A DNA stretch of 39,448 bases from CAZIMM01 sp964540415 (lineage in GTDB: Bacteria > Bacillota > Clostridia > Oscillospirales > Acutalibacteraceae): assembly GCA_964540415.1 (NCBI GenBank), contig CAZIMM010000013.1, positions 1 through 39,448 of the forward strand. The letters are read 5' to 3'. How positions within the stretch are numbered: position 1 is the stretch's first letter; each line of letters opens with the position of its first letter. The position numbers were made by a program, and so were the translations under genes. Shown here one piece after another: positions 1 through 8,226 of the stretch. The notes below the pieces were generated by a model. The model was not told the DNA's origin. It did not search any database and worked only from the letters and a program-made list of their open reading frames with translations.

Positions 1-2
1 TC

Positions 3-524
3 ATCAACCTTCAGAATTCAAAACCGAAATCTCTGAAAAGCCTTGTTCGCCCTGCATACTTTGTGCCCGAAAGCGTCCACACCGACGTTCTGTTCCGCAA
101 CATGCAGCACAAAAAGCAGCACCTTGCGATTGTTGTTGACGAATACGGCGGCACGAGCGGCATTGTCACAATGGAGGACTTGCTTGAGGAAATCGTCGGC
201 AACATTTATGACGAGCTGGACCCGCAGAGCGACCAGATATTTACCAAGCTCGGCGATAACACCTGGCGTGTTTCCGGTGCGCTGGATATTGATACTTTCT
301 GCGATAAGCTTCAAATTGAACTGCCCGATGACATTGAGTTCGACACCGTGGGAGGTCTGGTTTTCAGCAGACTGCACGACATCCCGGAGGACGGCGAAAC
401 GGTGGACATCGAGGCATACGGTCTGCAGATTCACGCGGACAAAATCGAGGACAGGCGAGTGGAATCTGCAATTATCAAAAAACTTGAACTCGAGGAAGAG
501 AAAGAAGAAGAGGAGGACGACTGA
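3..524 (+). CDS. CBS-pair/CorC-domain membrane protein (hemolysin C/CNNM family), C-terminal part
   Basis: The reading frame is open from the window edge, so this is the 3' end of a longer gene; the first visible codons read INLQNSKPKSLKSLVRPAYF. The visible part covers the end of the second CBS domain, with the family motifs RPAYFVPES and VVDEYGGTSGIVTMEDLLEE, then a C-terminal CorC_HlyC domain (IYDELDPQSDQIF through VGGLVFSRLHDIPEDGE), and a highly acidic tail of Glu and Asp. Family members are membrane proteins with an N-terminal DUF21/CNNM transmembrane domain and are linked to Mg2+ or other divalent cation transport, though the function of most is unproven. The membrane domain must lie upstream of this window. 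The acidic end carries the GAGGAGG ribosome binding site of the next gene, so the two are probably cotranscribed. Confidence 0.9.
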   Translation: MNLQNSKPKSLKSLVRPAYFVPESVHTDVLFRNMQHKKQHLAIVVDEYGGTSGIVTMEDLLEEIVGNIYDELDPQSDQIFTKLGDNTWRVSGALDIDTFCDKLQIELPDDIEFDTVGGLVFSRLHDIPEDGETVDIEAYGLQIHADKIEDRRVESAIIKKLELEEEKEEEEDD

Positions 525-525
525 T

Positions 526-1776
526 TTGGCAGCTTCACGTTTTGATTATGCTAAGGAAAAGTACGCAGGGCTCGGAGTGGACGTTGAGGAGGCGCTGAAA
601 AAGCTTGACGGTGTGAGCATTTCCCTCCACTGCTGGCAGGGCGATGACATCAACGGCTTTGAGGGCAGCGGAGAGCTTTCCGGCGGAATTGCCGCAACTG
701 GCAACTATCCCGGCAAGGCAAGGAATCCTCAGGAGCTTATGGATGACCTTGACAAGGCGCTCTCTCTGATACCCGGCAGACATAAAATCAACCTTCACGC
801 GATTTACGCCGTAACCGGCGATGAAAAGGTTGAGAGGGACAAGCTCGAGCCGAAGCATTTTGAAAAGTGGGTTGAATTCGCAAAGCAGAGGGGTCTCGGT
901 CTGGACATCAACCCCACACTGTTTTCGCACCCCATGGCTGCGGACGGTCTGACTCTTTCCCACCCGGACAAAAATGTTCGCCGCTTCTGGATTGACCACT
1001 GCAAGGCAATGCGCGCGGTGGGCGAATATTTCGGCCGTGAGCTGGGAATTACATGCGTCAACAACATCTGGATACCGGACGGTTACAAGGACACCCCCGG
1101 CGACCGCATCGGTCCGCGCAGAAGGCTCATGGAATCTCTCGACGAAATTCTCAGCGTTAAGTATGACAAAAAGTATCTGATTGACACCGTGGAGTCAAAG
1201 GTTTTCGGCATAGGCGTTGAGTCCTACACCGTCGGCTCACACGAGTTTTACATGAACTACGCAGCCACACGCGGCTGTGTGTACTTGCTCGACAACGGTC
1301 ATTTTCACCCGACGGAGACAGTGTCGGACAAAATTTCCTCCATGCTTCTTTTCAGCGACCGTCTGGCGTTGCACGTCACCCGCGGCGTCAGGTGGGACAG
1401 CGACCATGTTGTCACCCTTGACGACGAGCTCAAGGCGATTGCAGGTGAAATAGTCCGCTGTGACGCTCTTGACAGAGTGATCATCGGCCTCGACTATTTT
1501 GACGCGAGCATCAACCGCGTTGCCGCCTGGATTATCGGCGCGCGCAATATGCGCAAGGCTCTGCTCAACGCACTTCTCACTCCCGCCGGCCTTCTCCGCG
1601 AGCTTCAGGACAAAGGCGACTTCACCCGTCTGCTCGCCCTCGGTGAGGAGCTGAAGCTCTATCCGTTTGCCGATGTCTGGGAGGAATACTGCTCAAGGCA
1701 CAACATGCCCGCGCTCGACAGCTGGTATGACGAAATTGCGGATTATGAAAACAAGGTTCAGGTGAAAAGACAATAA
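526..1776 (+). CDS. rhaA: L-rhamnose isomerase
   Basis: Converts L-rhamnose to L-rhamnulose, the first step of rhamnose catabolism in the cytoplasm. The 416-residue product matches the family length of about 420. Family motifs in order: SLHCWQGDDINGFE, TGNYPGKARNPQEL, KINLHAIYA, LDINPTLFSHP, then a block ending NNIWIPDGYKDTPGDR, then ESKVFGIGVESYTVGSHEFY and WDSDHVVTLDDE. The Asp, Glu and His residues of the divalent metal site fall within these blocks. The chosen start is TTG, one base past the stop of the CBS gene, with GAGGAGG at a good distance inside that gene; the frame also stays open upstream, but that stretch belongs to the upstream gene in another frame. The next gene overlaps its stop by one base (TAATG). 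No rhaB or rhaD is visible in the window, so rhamnulose must be handled by genes elsewhere. Confidence 0.95.
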   Translation: MAASRFDYAKEKYAGLGVDVEEALKKLDGVSISLHCWQGDDINGFEGSGELSGGIAATGNYPGKARNPQELMDDLDKALSLIPGRHKINLHAIYAVTGDEKVERDKLEPKHFEKWVEFAKQRGLGLDINPTLFSHPMAADGLTLSHPDKNVRRFWIDHCKAMRAVGEYFGRELGITCVNNIWIPDGYKDTPGDRIGPRRRLMESLDEILSVKYDKKYLIDTVESKVFGIGVESYTVGSHEFYMNYAATRGCVYLLDNGHFHPTETVSDKISSMLLFSDRLALHVTRGVRWDSDHVVTLDDELKAIAGEIVRCDALDRVIIGLDYFDASINRVAAWIIGARNMRKALLNALLTPAGLLRELQDKGDFTRLLALGEELKLYPFADVWEEYCSRHNMPALDSWYDEIADYENKVQVKRQ

Positions 1777-2546
1777 TGGCAACAATCAAAGATATCTCCG
1801 GGTTTATCGACTCCCTGTTTCCCTTCTCCTCTCAGGAGGAGTGGGACAACAGCGGCTTTCTTGTCGGCTCGCCCGACACCGTCGTAAAAACAGCCGCACT
1901 GGCACTTGACATAACAGACCAAATCATCGACGCCGCCGAAAAACGCGGCGTTCAGCTGATAATAAGCCATCATCCCGTCATCTTCAAGCCGCAGAAAAGC
2001 TTTTTGTCGGGCAATCCGGCGTTTGAGCTTGCACGCCGCGGCATCGGAGCTGTTTGCGTCCATACTCCGGCGGATGCCGGCAGCGGCGGGGTGAATGACC
2101 GTCTGTGTGACCTGCTCGGCATTGAAAACGCCCGTGCCGTCGATATTGACGGCAGCGGCTGCGCAATTATCCGCGTGGCGGACATTTCCCCTGTCGGCGA
2201 ACGGGAGCTGGCCGAAAGAATTGCGGCTGCGCTCGGAGCGCATGTTCGCTTCACAAACCGCGGCAGAATAATCAGGCGCGTCGCGCTGTGCGGCGGTGCC
2301 GGATGTATGTTTTTAAAGCAGCTTTCCGAAACCGGCGCTGATGCGTTCATCACCGGCGACGCCGGACATCATGATTTTCTCTTCGCAGAGGAACACGGGC
2401 TGTCGCTCTTTGCCGCCGGACACTACGAAACAGAGAATCCGTTCATGGCGACGCTTTCAGCAAAGCTCCGTGAGCAATTCCCGGATGTGGTTTTTGAGGA
2501 GCTTGAGCAGGGGCCGCCGTGCGACAGTGTAGCTGCCGTCCGGTGA
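1776..2546 (+). CDS. Nif3/DUF34-family dinuclear metal protein
   Basis: A 256-residue member of the Nif3-like (DUF34) family, whose proteins form toroidal hexamers with two metal ions per site. Metal-binding motifs are visible: ISHHPVIF (two His), VHTPADAGSGGVND (His and Asp) and, near the end, AGHYETE (His and Glu). Core sequences WDNSGFLVG and ADAFITGDAGHHD are also present. The size matches the short form (E. coli YbgI type) rather than the about 370-residue form with an inserted domain. The family is often annotated as GTP cyclohydrolase 1 type 2, but its true reaction is unsettled. Its place directly before folE fits that label but does not prove it. The ATG overlaps the stop of rhaA, so translation is probably coupled. 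Confidence 0.92.
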   Translation: MATIKDISGFIDSLFPFSSQEEWDNSGFLVGSPDTVVKTAALALDITDQIIDAAEKRGVQLIISHHPVIFKPQKSFLSGNPAFELARRGIGAVCVHTPADAGSGGVNDRLCDLLGIENARAVDIDGSGCAIIRVADISPVGERELAERIAAALGAHVRFTNRGRIIRRVALCGGAGCMFLKQLSETGADAFITGDAGHHDFLFAEEHGLSLFAAGHYETENPFMATLSAKLREQFPDVVFEELEQGPPCDSVAAVR

Positions 2547-2585
2547 GCCGGAATTGTGTTTTAATCCGAAAAGAGGTTAATTACT

Positions 2586-3143
2586 TTGGACGAAAAAAGA
2601 ATTGAAGCCGCCGTGAGGGAAATCCTCCTTGCCGTCGGAGAGGATCCGGACAGGGAGGGGCTTATCGAAACCCCGGGAAGGGTTGCGAGGATGTATGCCG
2701 AAATATTTTCGGGGCTGAACGAGAATGCGGAAAACCACCTCAAGATTTTCAACGAGAGCAACAACGAGGAAATGGTTATCGTCAAGGATATTCCGCTGTA
2801 CTCAATGTGCGAGCATCATCTTCTGCCGTTCGTCGGCAAGGCTCACATTGCCTATATCCCCGGAAACGGCAGGGTTATCGGGCTGTCAAAGCTTGCGAGA
2901 ATCGTCAACGTCTTCGCAAAGCGTCCTCAGCTTCAGGAAAGGCTGACAGCGCAGGTTGCGGACTTTCTTTATGAACATCTTGAGCCGAAGGGCGTTGCGG
3001 TTGTTGTTGAGGCGGAGCATCTGTGCATGACAATGCGCGGTGCGAGAGCCTCCGGCAGTCAGACACGCACCTCTGCCCTGCGCGGAACAATGCGCAGCGA
3101 TGCAAAAACCAGAGCCGAGGTCATGTCCCTGCTCGGGAACTGA
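2586..3143 (+). CDS. folE: GTP cyclohydrolase I
   Basis: Turns GTP into 7,8-dihydroneopterin triphosphate, the first step of folate (and some queuosine) synthesis. The 185-residue product carries the zinc ligands in MCEHHLLPF (Cys, His) and HLCMTMRGA (Cys), plus ETPGRVARMY and GLSKLARIVNVFAKRPQLQE. The start is TTG at 2586 after AAGAGG; the encoded N-terminus DEKRIEAAVREIL fits the family's first helix. It lies 39 bases after the Nif3 gene in the same run of genes. No other folate biosynthesis genes (folB, folK, folP) are visible nearby. Confidence 0.95.
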   Translation: MDEKRIEAAVREILLAVGEDPDREGLIETPGRVARMYAEIFSGLNENAENHLKIFNESNNEEMVIVKDIPLYSMCEHHLLPFVGKAHIAYIPGNGRVIGLSKLARIVNVFAKRPQLQERLTAQVADFLYEHLEPKGVAVVVEAEHLCMTMRGARASGSQTRTSALRGTMRSDAKTRAEVMSLLGN

Positions 3144-3174
3144 CAACGTGAATATAATTTGAAACGGGTATAAT

Positions 3175-3825
3175 ATGAAAACCTATACAATTCATTTAAT
3201 CAGAAACGGGCTGACAGAGGAAAACGTCGAGGGGCGATATATCGGACACACCGATGTTCCGCTCTCGGAGGAGGGTCTGAGTCAGCTTGAGCAGATGGCT
3301 GAGGATTATGATTATCCGCGGGTTGAGGCGGTGTTTTCCAGCCCTCTCAAGCGGTGCACTCAGACGGCGGAGAAGCTTTTTGAAAACCCTCCGATACTCA
3401 TAAACGAGCTGATGGAATACAACTTCGGCGAGTTTGAAGGCAAAACCGCTGAGGAGCTGAAAAAGCAGCCTTTGTTCGAACGCTGGCTGGCGGGAGAGGA
3501 TATCGCTCCGCCGTTCGGGGAAACTAACTCACAGTTCTCGCAGCGCATCTGCTCGGCATTCGAGCGGATTGCGGACGGAATGGTGTCAACGGGTGTGTCC
3601 ACCGCGGCAATCGTTACACACGGCGGAATCGTGATGGCGCTGCTTGCCGCATACGGCTTGCCGGAAGCACCCATGCACGAATGGCTCACTCCTCCCGGCT
3701 GCGGATACACTCTCAGGCTGATACCGCAGCTCTGGCTGTCCGGCAGAAAGCTGGAGGTCTGCGCGGAGACTCCCGCGCAGGAGATGACCTTTGAGCAGGA
3801 AAAATCACTCTGGGGGCAGGACTGA
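3175..3825 (+). CDS. Histidine-phosphatase-fold protein with Asn in place of the catalytic His
   Basis: A 216-residue protein of the phosphoglycerate-mutase/histidine phosphatase superfamily. The fold is clear: IHLIRNGLTEENVEGRYIGH at the N-terminus, SSPLKRCTQTAE with an active-site Arg at about residue 60, EYNFGEFEGKTAEEL, and VTHGGIV with the second His at about 149. The N-terminal motif, however, reads R10-N11-G12 where the family has RHG. That His normally takes the phosphate, so the product may be catalytically dead or may work differently. The other active-site residues look intact. It follows folE by 31 bases and has only a weak ribosome binding site. The substrate is unknown. A single-base sequence error (AAC for CAC) would also explain the change. 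Confidence 0.82.
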   Translation: MKTYTIHLIRNGLTEENVEGRYIGHTDVPLSEEGLSQLEQMAEDYDYPRVEAVFSSPLKRCTQTAEKLFENPPILINELMEYNFGEFEGKTAEELKKQPLFERWLAGEDIAPPFGETNSQFSQRICSAFERIADGMVSTGVSTAAIVTHGGIVMALLAAYGLPEAPMHEWLTPPGCGYTLRLIPQLWLSGRKLEVCAETPAQEMTFEQEKSLWGQD

Positions 3826-3890
3826 AAGCTCCCTTAGGGCGTGACGGTATTCTTGCGCCCATCCGTTCAGCTCAAATCAGGAGGATAAAT

Positions 3891-5396
3891 ATGAAGCAAT
3901 TTATCAGCGGCACCGACATCAGGGGCTATGCCGACGGTGACAATTTTGACAAACCGAATTATCTTTCCGACGATGTTGTCCGCGCAATAACGCGCGGATT
4001 TATTGCGTGGCTGTCCGTGAAAGGAACTCCGCGCAGCGTTGCCGTCGGGAACGATTCGCGAACATCGGCACAGCGTCTGAAAACCGCTGTCACCGATGAA
4101 TTGACCCTGCACGGCATTGATGTTTTTGACTGCGGGCTGACTTCCACACCGTCAATGTTCCGCGCTGTCGGCGGGCTGAAATGCGATGCAAGCATTATGC
4201 TCACCGCAAGCCATCACCCTTGGGACAGAAACGGGCTGAAATTTTTCACATCCGGCGGAGGTCTGGAGCATGCGGACATTGAAAGCATCCTCGCCCTTAC
4301 AAACAGCCCGATTCCGGCTGCGGAACGGCTCGGAAGAATAACGGAAGTCCGCTATATCGACGAATATTCCTCCTCCCTGCGCGCAATGATTTGCGATGCT
4401 CTCGGTGCAGAGGAAGGTGCAAAGCCCCTTTCGGGGCTGAAAATTGCTGTGGACGCAGGCAACGGCGCGGGCGGATTTTATGCCGAAAAGGTGCTCAAGC
4501 CGCTCGGCGTCGATGTTTCCGGCAGCGTTTTTCTTGAGCCGGACGGCAGCTTTCCCAACCATATTCCGAACCCGGAAAACGCGGCCGCGATGCAGGCAAT
4601 TTCCGATGCGACCGTCAGCTCCGACTCAGACCTCGGAGTGATTTTTGACACCGACGTTGACCGTGCCGCCTGTGTGGACAAAACCGGCGCGGAATTCAGC
4701 AGAAGCAGGCTGGTTGCGCTTGCAAGCGCAGTGGCGCTCGAGAATGTGAAGGACGGCATAATAGTCACCGACTCAATTGCCTCCGACGGAGCCGAAAAGT
4801 TTGTCTCCGAGCACCTCGGCGCAAAGCTGGAGCTTTTCAAGAGGGGTTACAAAAATGTGATAAACGAGCAGAAGCGGCTCAACGCAGAGGGGAAGAGCTG
4901 TCCCCTTGCAATTGAAACCTCCGGCCACGCCGCGTTTGCCGAAAACGATTATCTTGATGACGGTGCTTACCTCGTCACCCGCCTTATCATCAAGGCTGCT
5001 CAGCTTGCGCAAAGCGGCAAAACCCTTGCCGACCTCATTTCGGGCATGGAGGAGCTGCAGTTCGAAACCGAATTGCGCGCCGCGATAACCGCGGACGACT
5101 TCAGAGCGAGCGGCGAAGAAATGCTTTCTGCTCTGAAGAAAGACCAGCAGGATAAGCCCACCCGCCGTGTGCGCGATGATTCACACGAGGGAGTCCGCAT
5201 CAACTTTTCCGAAAACGGAGGCGGATGGTTCGTTGTGCGCATGAGCGTTCACGACCCTGTTGTGCCCATAAACATTGAGTGTTCAACCCGCGAGGGACTT
5301 CTCGCGATTGTCAGCGAGCTTTGCGATTTCATCGGCGGTTTCGGAGATTTTGATGTCGGCAGGTTAAAAGATTATTTGAAGGCGGTCACTGCTTAA
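3891..5396 (+). CDS. Phosphohexomutase (phosphomannomutase/phosphoglucomutase family)
   Basis: A 501-residue alpha-D-phosphohexomutase that interconverts hexose 6-phosphates and hexose 1-phosphates for nucleotide-sugar synthesis. The phosphoserine loop is TASHHPWDRNGLKFF (Ser at about 107), the Mg2+ loop is DTDVDR (about 253-258), the sugar-binding loop lies around ETSGHAAFAENDYLDDGA, and the C-terminal phosphate-binding loop is STREGLLAIV. The start is ATG after a perfect AGGAGG at 3879-3884. Sequence alone does not say whether mannose or glucose phosphate is preferred. The next gene begins on the base after its stop, so the two are probably translated together. Confidence 0.9.
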   Translation: MKQFISGTDIRGYADGDNFDKPNYLSDDVVRAITRGFIAWLSVKGTPRSVAVGNDSRTSAQRLKTAVTDELTLHGIDVFDCGLTSTPSMFRAVGGLKCDASIMLTASHHPWDRNGLKFFTSGGGLEHADIESILALTNSPIPAAERLGRITEVRYIDEYSSSLRAMICDALGAEEGAKPLSGLKIAVDAGNGAGGFYAEKVLKPLGVDVSGSVFLEPDGSFPNHIPNPENAAAMQAISDATVSSDSDLGVIFDTDVDRAACVDKTGAEFSRSRLVALASAVALENVKDGIIVTDSIASDGAEKFVSEHLGAKLELFKRGYKNVINEQKRLNAEGKSCPLAIETSGHAAFAENDYLDDGAYLVTRLIIKAAQLAQSGKTLADLISGMEELQFETELRAAITADDFRASGEEMLSALKKDQQDKPTRRVRDDSHEGVRINFSENGGGWFVVRMSVHDPVVPINIECSTREGLLAIVSELCDFIGGFGDFDVGRLKDYLKAVTA

Positions 5397-6305
5397 ATGT
5401 CGGGAATAAAAAACAAATCCGTCCTGGCGGACGTTTCAATGATTTTCATTGCAATGATCTGGGGCGCGAGCTTCGTTGTAATCAAGGATTCGGTCACGGT
5501 TGTCTCGCCGTACTGGCTGATTGCCGGAAGGTTTGTCCCCGCGGCGCTGCTTTCGCTTGCCTGCTTCGGCAAGCGGCTGCGAACCGCAAAAAAAAGAGAC
5601 GTTCTCGGAGGCATATTCGCAGGAGTTGTCATTTATTTCGGCTTCATTTTGCAGACAATCGGCGCAAAACACACCACGGGCAGCAAAAACGCGCTGATAA
5701 CCGCCACATACGTTGTCATGGTGCCGTTTCTGGTGTGGATTTTCAAGCACAGGCGACCCAGAGGGATAAACATACTTGCCGCCGTAATCTGCCTTGCGGG
5801 CATTGCGATGCTCACCGTCACAAACGGCTTTTCCAACATCAACATCGGGGATTGGCTCACGCTCGGCTGCGGGCTCATTTTTGCACTGCATTTTGTCATC
5901 ATTGACAGCTACGTAAAGGACGGGGACACGCTCATCATCACCATTCTTCAGCTTGCCGCCTGTGCGGCGGTTGCAACGCTTGCTGCGTGCATTTTTGAGC
6001 CGCACGAGGTCGCGTCCATCGCCGTGAGCAGACGTTCTCTGCTGTCAATAGGTTATCTTGCGGTTTTTCCGACCTTCGTCGCATACGTTGTTCAGACAAC
6101 GGCTCAGAAATATACGGCACCCTCGCACGCGGCTCTCATTTTGAGCCTTGAGGCGGTGTTCGGGTGCATATTCTCGGTGCTGTTCTTCGGCGACAAGTTC
6201 ACACCCGTGATGATTGTCGGTTGCGTGATGGCGTTCGGCTCGGTACTGCTCACCGAATCTGGAGACCTGTTCATGATGTCCCGGAACAAGCGCCGAAATA
6301 AATAG
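5397..6305 (+). CDS. DMT-superfamily (EamA) transporter
   Basis: A 302-residue integral membrane protein with about ten hydrophobic segments arranged as two EamA repeats. The first repeat opens with MIFIAMIWGASFVVIKDSV, and the second includes YLAVFPTFVAYVVQTTAQKY and SLEAVFGCIFSVLFFGDKFT, both typical of drug/metabolite transporters. Such proteins usually export amino acids, nucleotides or other small metabolites. The substrate cannot be told from the sequence. The ATG directly follows the TAA of the phosphohexomutase gene (no gap). It is the last gene of the run and is followed by a terminator hairpin. Confidence 0.88.
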   Translation: MSGIKNKSVLADVSMIFIAMIWGASFVVIKDSVTVVSPYWLIAGRFVPAALLSLACFGKRLRTAKKRDVLGGIFAGVVIYFGFILQTIGAKHTTGSKNALITATYVVMVPFLVWIFKHRRPRGINILAAVICLAGIAMLTVTNGFSNINIGDWLTLGCGLIFALHFVIIDSYVKDGDTLIITILQLAACAAVATLAACIFEPHEVASIAVSRRSLLSIGYLAVFPTFVAYVVQTTAQKYTAPSHAALILSLEAVFGCIFSVLFFGDKFTPVMIVGCVMAFGSVLLTESGDLFMMSRNKRRNK

Positions 6306-6325
6306 ACGCAAAAATAAGAACACAA

Positions 6326-6367
6326 AACGGACTGCCGGTGCGAAAAGCACAGACAGTCCGTTATTTT
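6326..6367. terminator. Bidirectional rho-independent terminator
   Basis: A 9-bp stem AACGGACTG (6326-6334) pairs with CAGTCCGTT (6354-6362), with an inner GTGC/GCAC hairpin at 6338-6350. A T-rich tract follows on the plus strand, and an A-rich tract precedes it so that the minus strand also ends in Ts. It lies between converging genes and can serve both. Confidence 0.85.
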
Positions 6368-6380
6368 ATTCTTTAACTTA

Positions 6381-8096
6381 TCAGTTAAAATACATATCGC
6401 ACCTGATGGGGAAATGGTCGGACGGATAAACTCCGGAGAACTTTGAATCAACAACAGCGTAATTCACCGGTGTGATGCTATCACGGCTGACAAAGATGAA
6501 ATCAATGGTTGAACCGGCGGGATTGCTGACAGTTTCTGCAAGACCGTCCTGCGTAAGTGCGTGGAAGGTTCCGCGAATCTGCGAGTTCGGTGCAAGATAT
6601 CTTGTATCCCCGATGCTGTCGCCCGTCATCCTGCGGTAAAGCGAATTGTTCTGATTTATGTTAAAATCTCCGGTGATGATAACCGGAATGTCAAAGCTTT
6701 CCGCCTTCGCCTTAATCATATCAATGCCGTTTGTTTGCGCAAGCTTGCCGATATGGTCAAGATGAGTGTTCATGTGTGCAAACTTTTCGCCGGTCTCCTT
6801 GTTTTCAAGCACCGCCCAGGAGCAGACGCGTCTGCACACGGCATCCCAGCCGAATGACGGCGTGTCGGGAGTTTCGGAAATCCAGAATGTGCCGCTGTCG
6901 ATGAGATTGTATTTATCCTTCCTGTAAAAAACCGGGGAGAACTCGCCTGCATTTTTTCCGTCGTCCCTGCCGACTCCGACATAATCATAGTCATAAAGAG
7001 CGGTTTTGAGCACCTCCAGCCAGACGGGAGTGACCTCCTGAAAACCAATTGTGTCCGCCGCGACGCTGTTCACAGCCTCAACAAGCGATGCCACCCGTCC
7101 CTTCACATCTTTTGCGCCTGTGCCGCCGCAGAGAACATTGAACGACATTACCCTGATCATTTCTTCAACCTCCGTGTCATAAAAAGTGATTTTTGAAACT
7201 ATCGGATAATGGTCTGAGGGAATAAATCCGTCAACCTTGTCCGTAATTACCCTGTATTCCTCCGCAGTTGCATAGTCCTCGGAAACAAATATATGGTCAA
7301 TCGGAAGCTTTCCGCTTGTGTCCTCTCCCGCATAGCCGTGGTAGGTGCCTACCCTGTCGGTAAAACCTGCGAGATATTTGCTGTCGGAAAGGCCGCCGGA
7401 GGTGAGCACGGCATATGCCGCCTCGTTTTCGTTGCAGTTCAAGTCGCCTGTTACCGCAATGGGAAGCCCTTCGGCGTATTCGGCAATTTTTTTCGTCAGC
7501 AGTTCTGCCGATTTTCTACGCGAGAGAACGGACACATTGTCAAAATGCGAATTGAAAACGGCAAATCGCATTCCGCTTTCCTTTTCCTCAAGCACCGCCC
7601 ATGAGCAGATGCGCTTTATCACGGCGCCCCAGCCGATGGAGGGGCTGTCCGGCGTTTCGGAATACCAGAATGTTCCGCTGTTCAGAAGATTGAATTTGTC
7701 CTTTTTATAAAACACGGGGGAAAACTCACCCGCGTCTTCGCCGTCGTCCCTGCCGACACCCACATATGTATAGTCGCCCAGAGCAGCGGTTACGGTGTCC
7801 ATCCAGTCCCTGTCCGCTTCCTGCAGGCCGAACACATCGGGAGAAACCGATTTTATTGTTGAAGTAACCCTGTCGGCGCGGTTTTCACGCGAGTTGTTGC
7901 CCGTGCCGAAAACATAAACGTTGTAGCTCATCACCGTGAGTGAAAGAGAACGGGCGTTTTTACTGCCCGTGCGCAAAGGCACAAAATTCGGCGTTATTCC
8001 CACGCAGGCAATGATAAACGGAATAATCAACTTGAAGAATTTTGAACCGATAAAATAATAAAGCTTGATTGCAAGGTCAATAAAAAACTGTTTCAC
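6381..8096 (-). CDS. Membrane-anchored protein with two tandem endonuclease/exonuclease/phosphatase domains
   Basis: A 571-residue protein with a hydrophobic segment near the N-terminus (FFKLIIPFIIACVGI) acting as a signal anchor, then two copies of the EEP (DNase I/sphingomyelinase-like) fold. Copy 1 starts at MSYNVYVFG and copy 2 at MSFNVLCGG. Each has a catalytic set: LQEAD or FQEVT, N-S-H-F-D or N-T-H-L-D, GDLNCN or GDFNIN, and SDHYPI or SDHFPI. The halves are close relatives: YVGVGRDDG, AGEFSPVFY, SGTFW and CSWAVLE occur in both. The start chosen is GTG at 8096 because AAGGGG lies eight bases upstream; GTG at 8114 is also in frame but lacks a ribosome binding site. It has its own consensus promoter. 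The substrate (nucleic acid, phospholipid or phosphoinositide) is unknown, but the topology suggests an action outside the cell. Confidence 0.88.
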   Translation of the reverse strand: MKQFFIDLAIKLYYFIGSKFFKLIIPFIIACVGITPNFVPLRTGSKNARSLSLTVMSYNVYVFGTGNNSRENRADRVTSTIKSVSPDVFGLQEADRDWMDTVTAALGDYTYVGVGRDDGEDAGEFSPVFYKKDKFNLLNSGTFWYSETPDSPSIGWGAVIKRICSWAVLEEKESGMRFAVFNSHFDNVSVLSRRKSAELLTKKIAEYAEGLPIAVTGDLNCNENEAAYAVLTSGGLSDSKYLAGFTDRVGTYHGYAGEDTSGKLPIDHIFVSEDYATAEEYRVITDKVDGFIPSDHYPIVSKITFYDTEVEEMIRVMSFNVLCGGTGAKDVKGRVASLVEAVNSVAADTIGFQEVTPVWLEVLKTALYDYDYVGVGRDDGKNAGEFSPVFYRKDKYNLIDSGTFWISETPDTPSFGWDAVCRRVCSWAVLENKETGEKFAHMNTHLDHIGKLAQTNGIDMIKAKAESFDIPVIITGDFNINQNNSLYRRMTGDSIGDTRYLAPNSQIRGTFHALTQDGLAETVSNPAGSTIDFIFVSRDSITPVNYAVVDSKFSGVYPSDHFPIRCDMYFN

Positions 8097-8172
8097 CGCG
8101 CGTGCCCCTTTCACCTGAGTGACGCTGCACAGCTGCGTGAAGACGGCAGACCGTCACTGCTTTTTCTGTAAT

Positions 8173-8201
8173 ATTATACCTTCACATCACATTGCTGTCA
8201 A
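8173..8201 (-). promoter_or_regulatory. Perfect-consensus SigA-type promoter for the EEP gene
   Basis: Read on the minus strand, TTGACA (8196-8201) and TATAAT (8173-8178) are exactly 17 bases apart. The start of transcription should fall near 8166, about 70 bases before the GTG at 8096. The leader contains AGTGAC and GTCACT arms (8153-8158 and 8118-8123), which could form a hairpin. Confidence 0.9.
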
Positions 8202-8226
8202 TGCCGGAAAGATTCCGCGGCAATTG

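Noticed and set aside
43..525. Long open frame running through the CBS gene and into rhaA, as if one 577-residue protein
   Set aside because: The part before 526 is in a different frame from the CBS protein, its codons show no family match, and RhaA begins at the TTG after a good ribosome binding site.
3169..3174. TATAAT directly before the start codon of the histidine-phosphatase-fold gene
   Set aside because: No -35 at the right distance, and transcription would start inside the coding sequence; it is probably chance.
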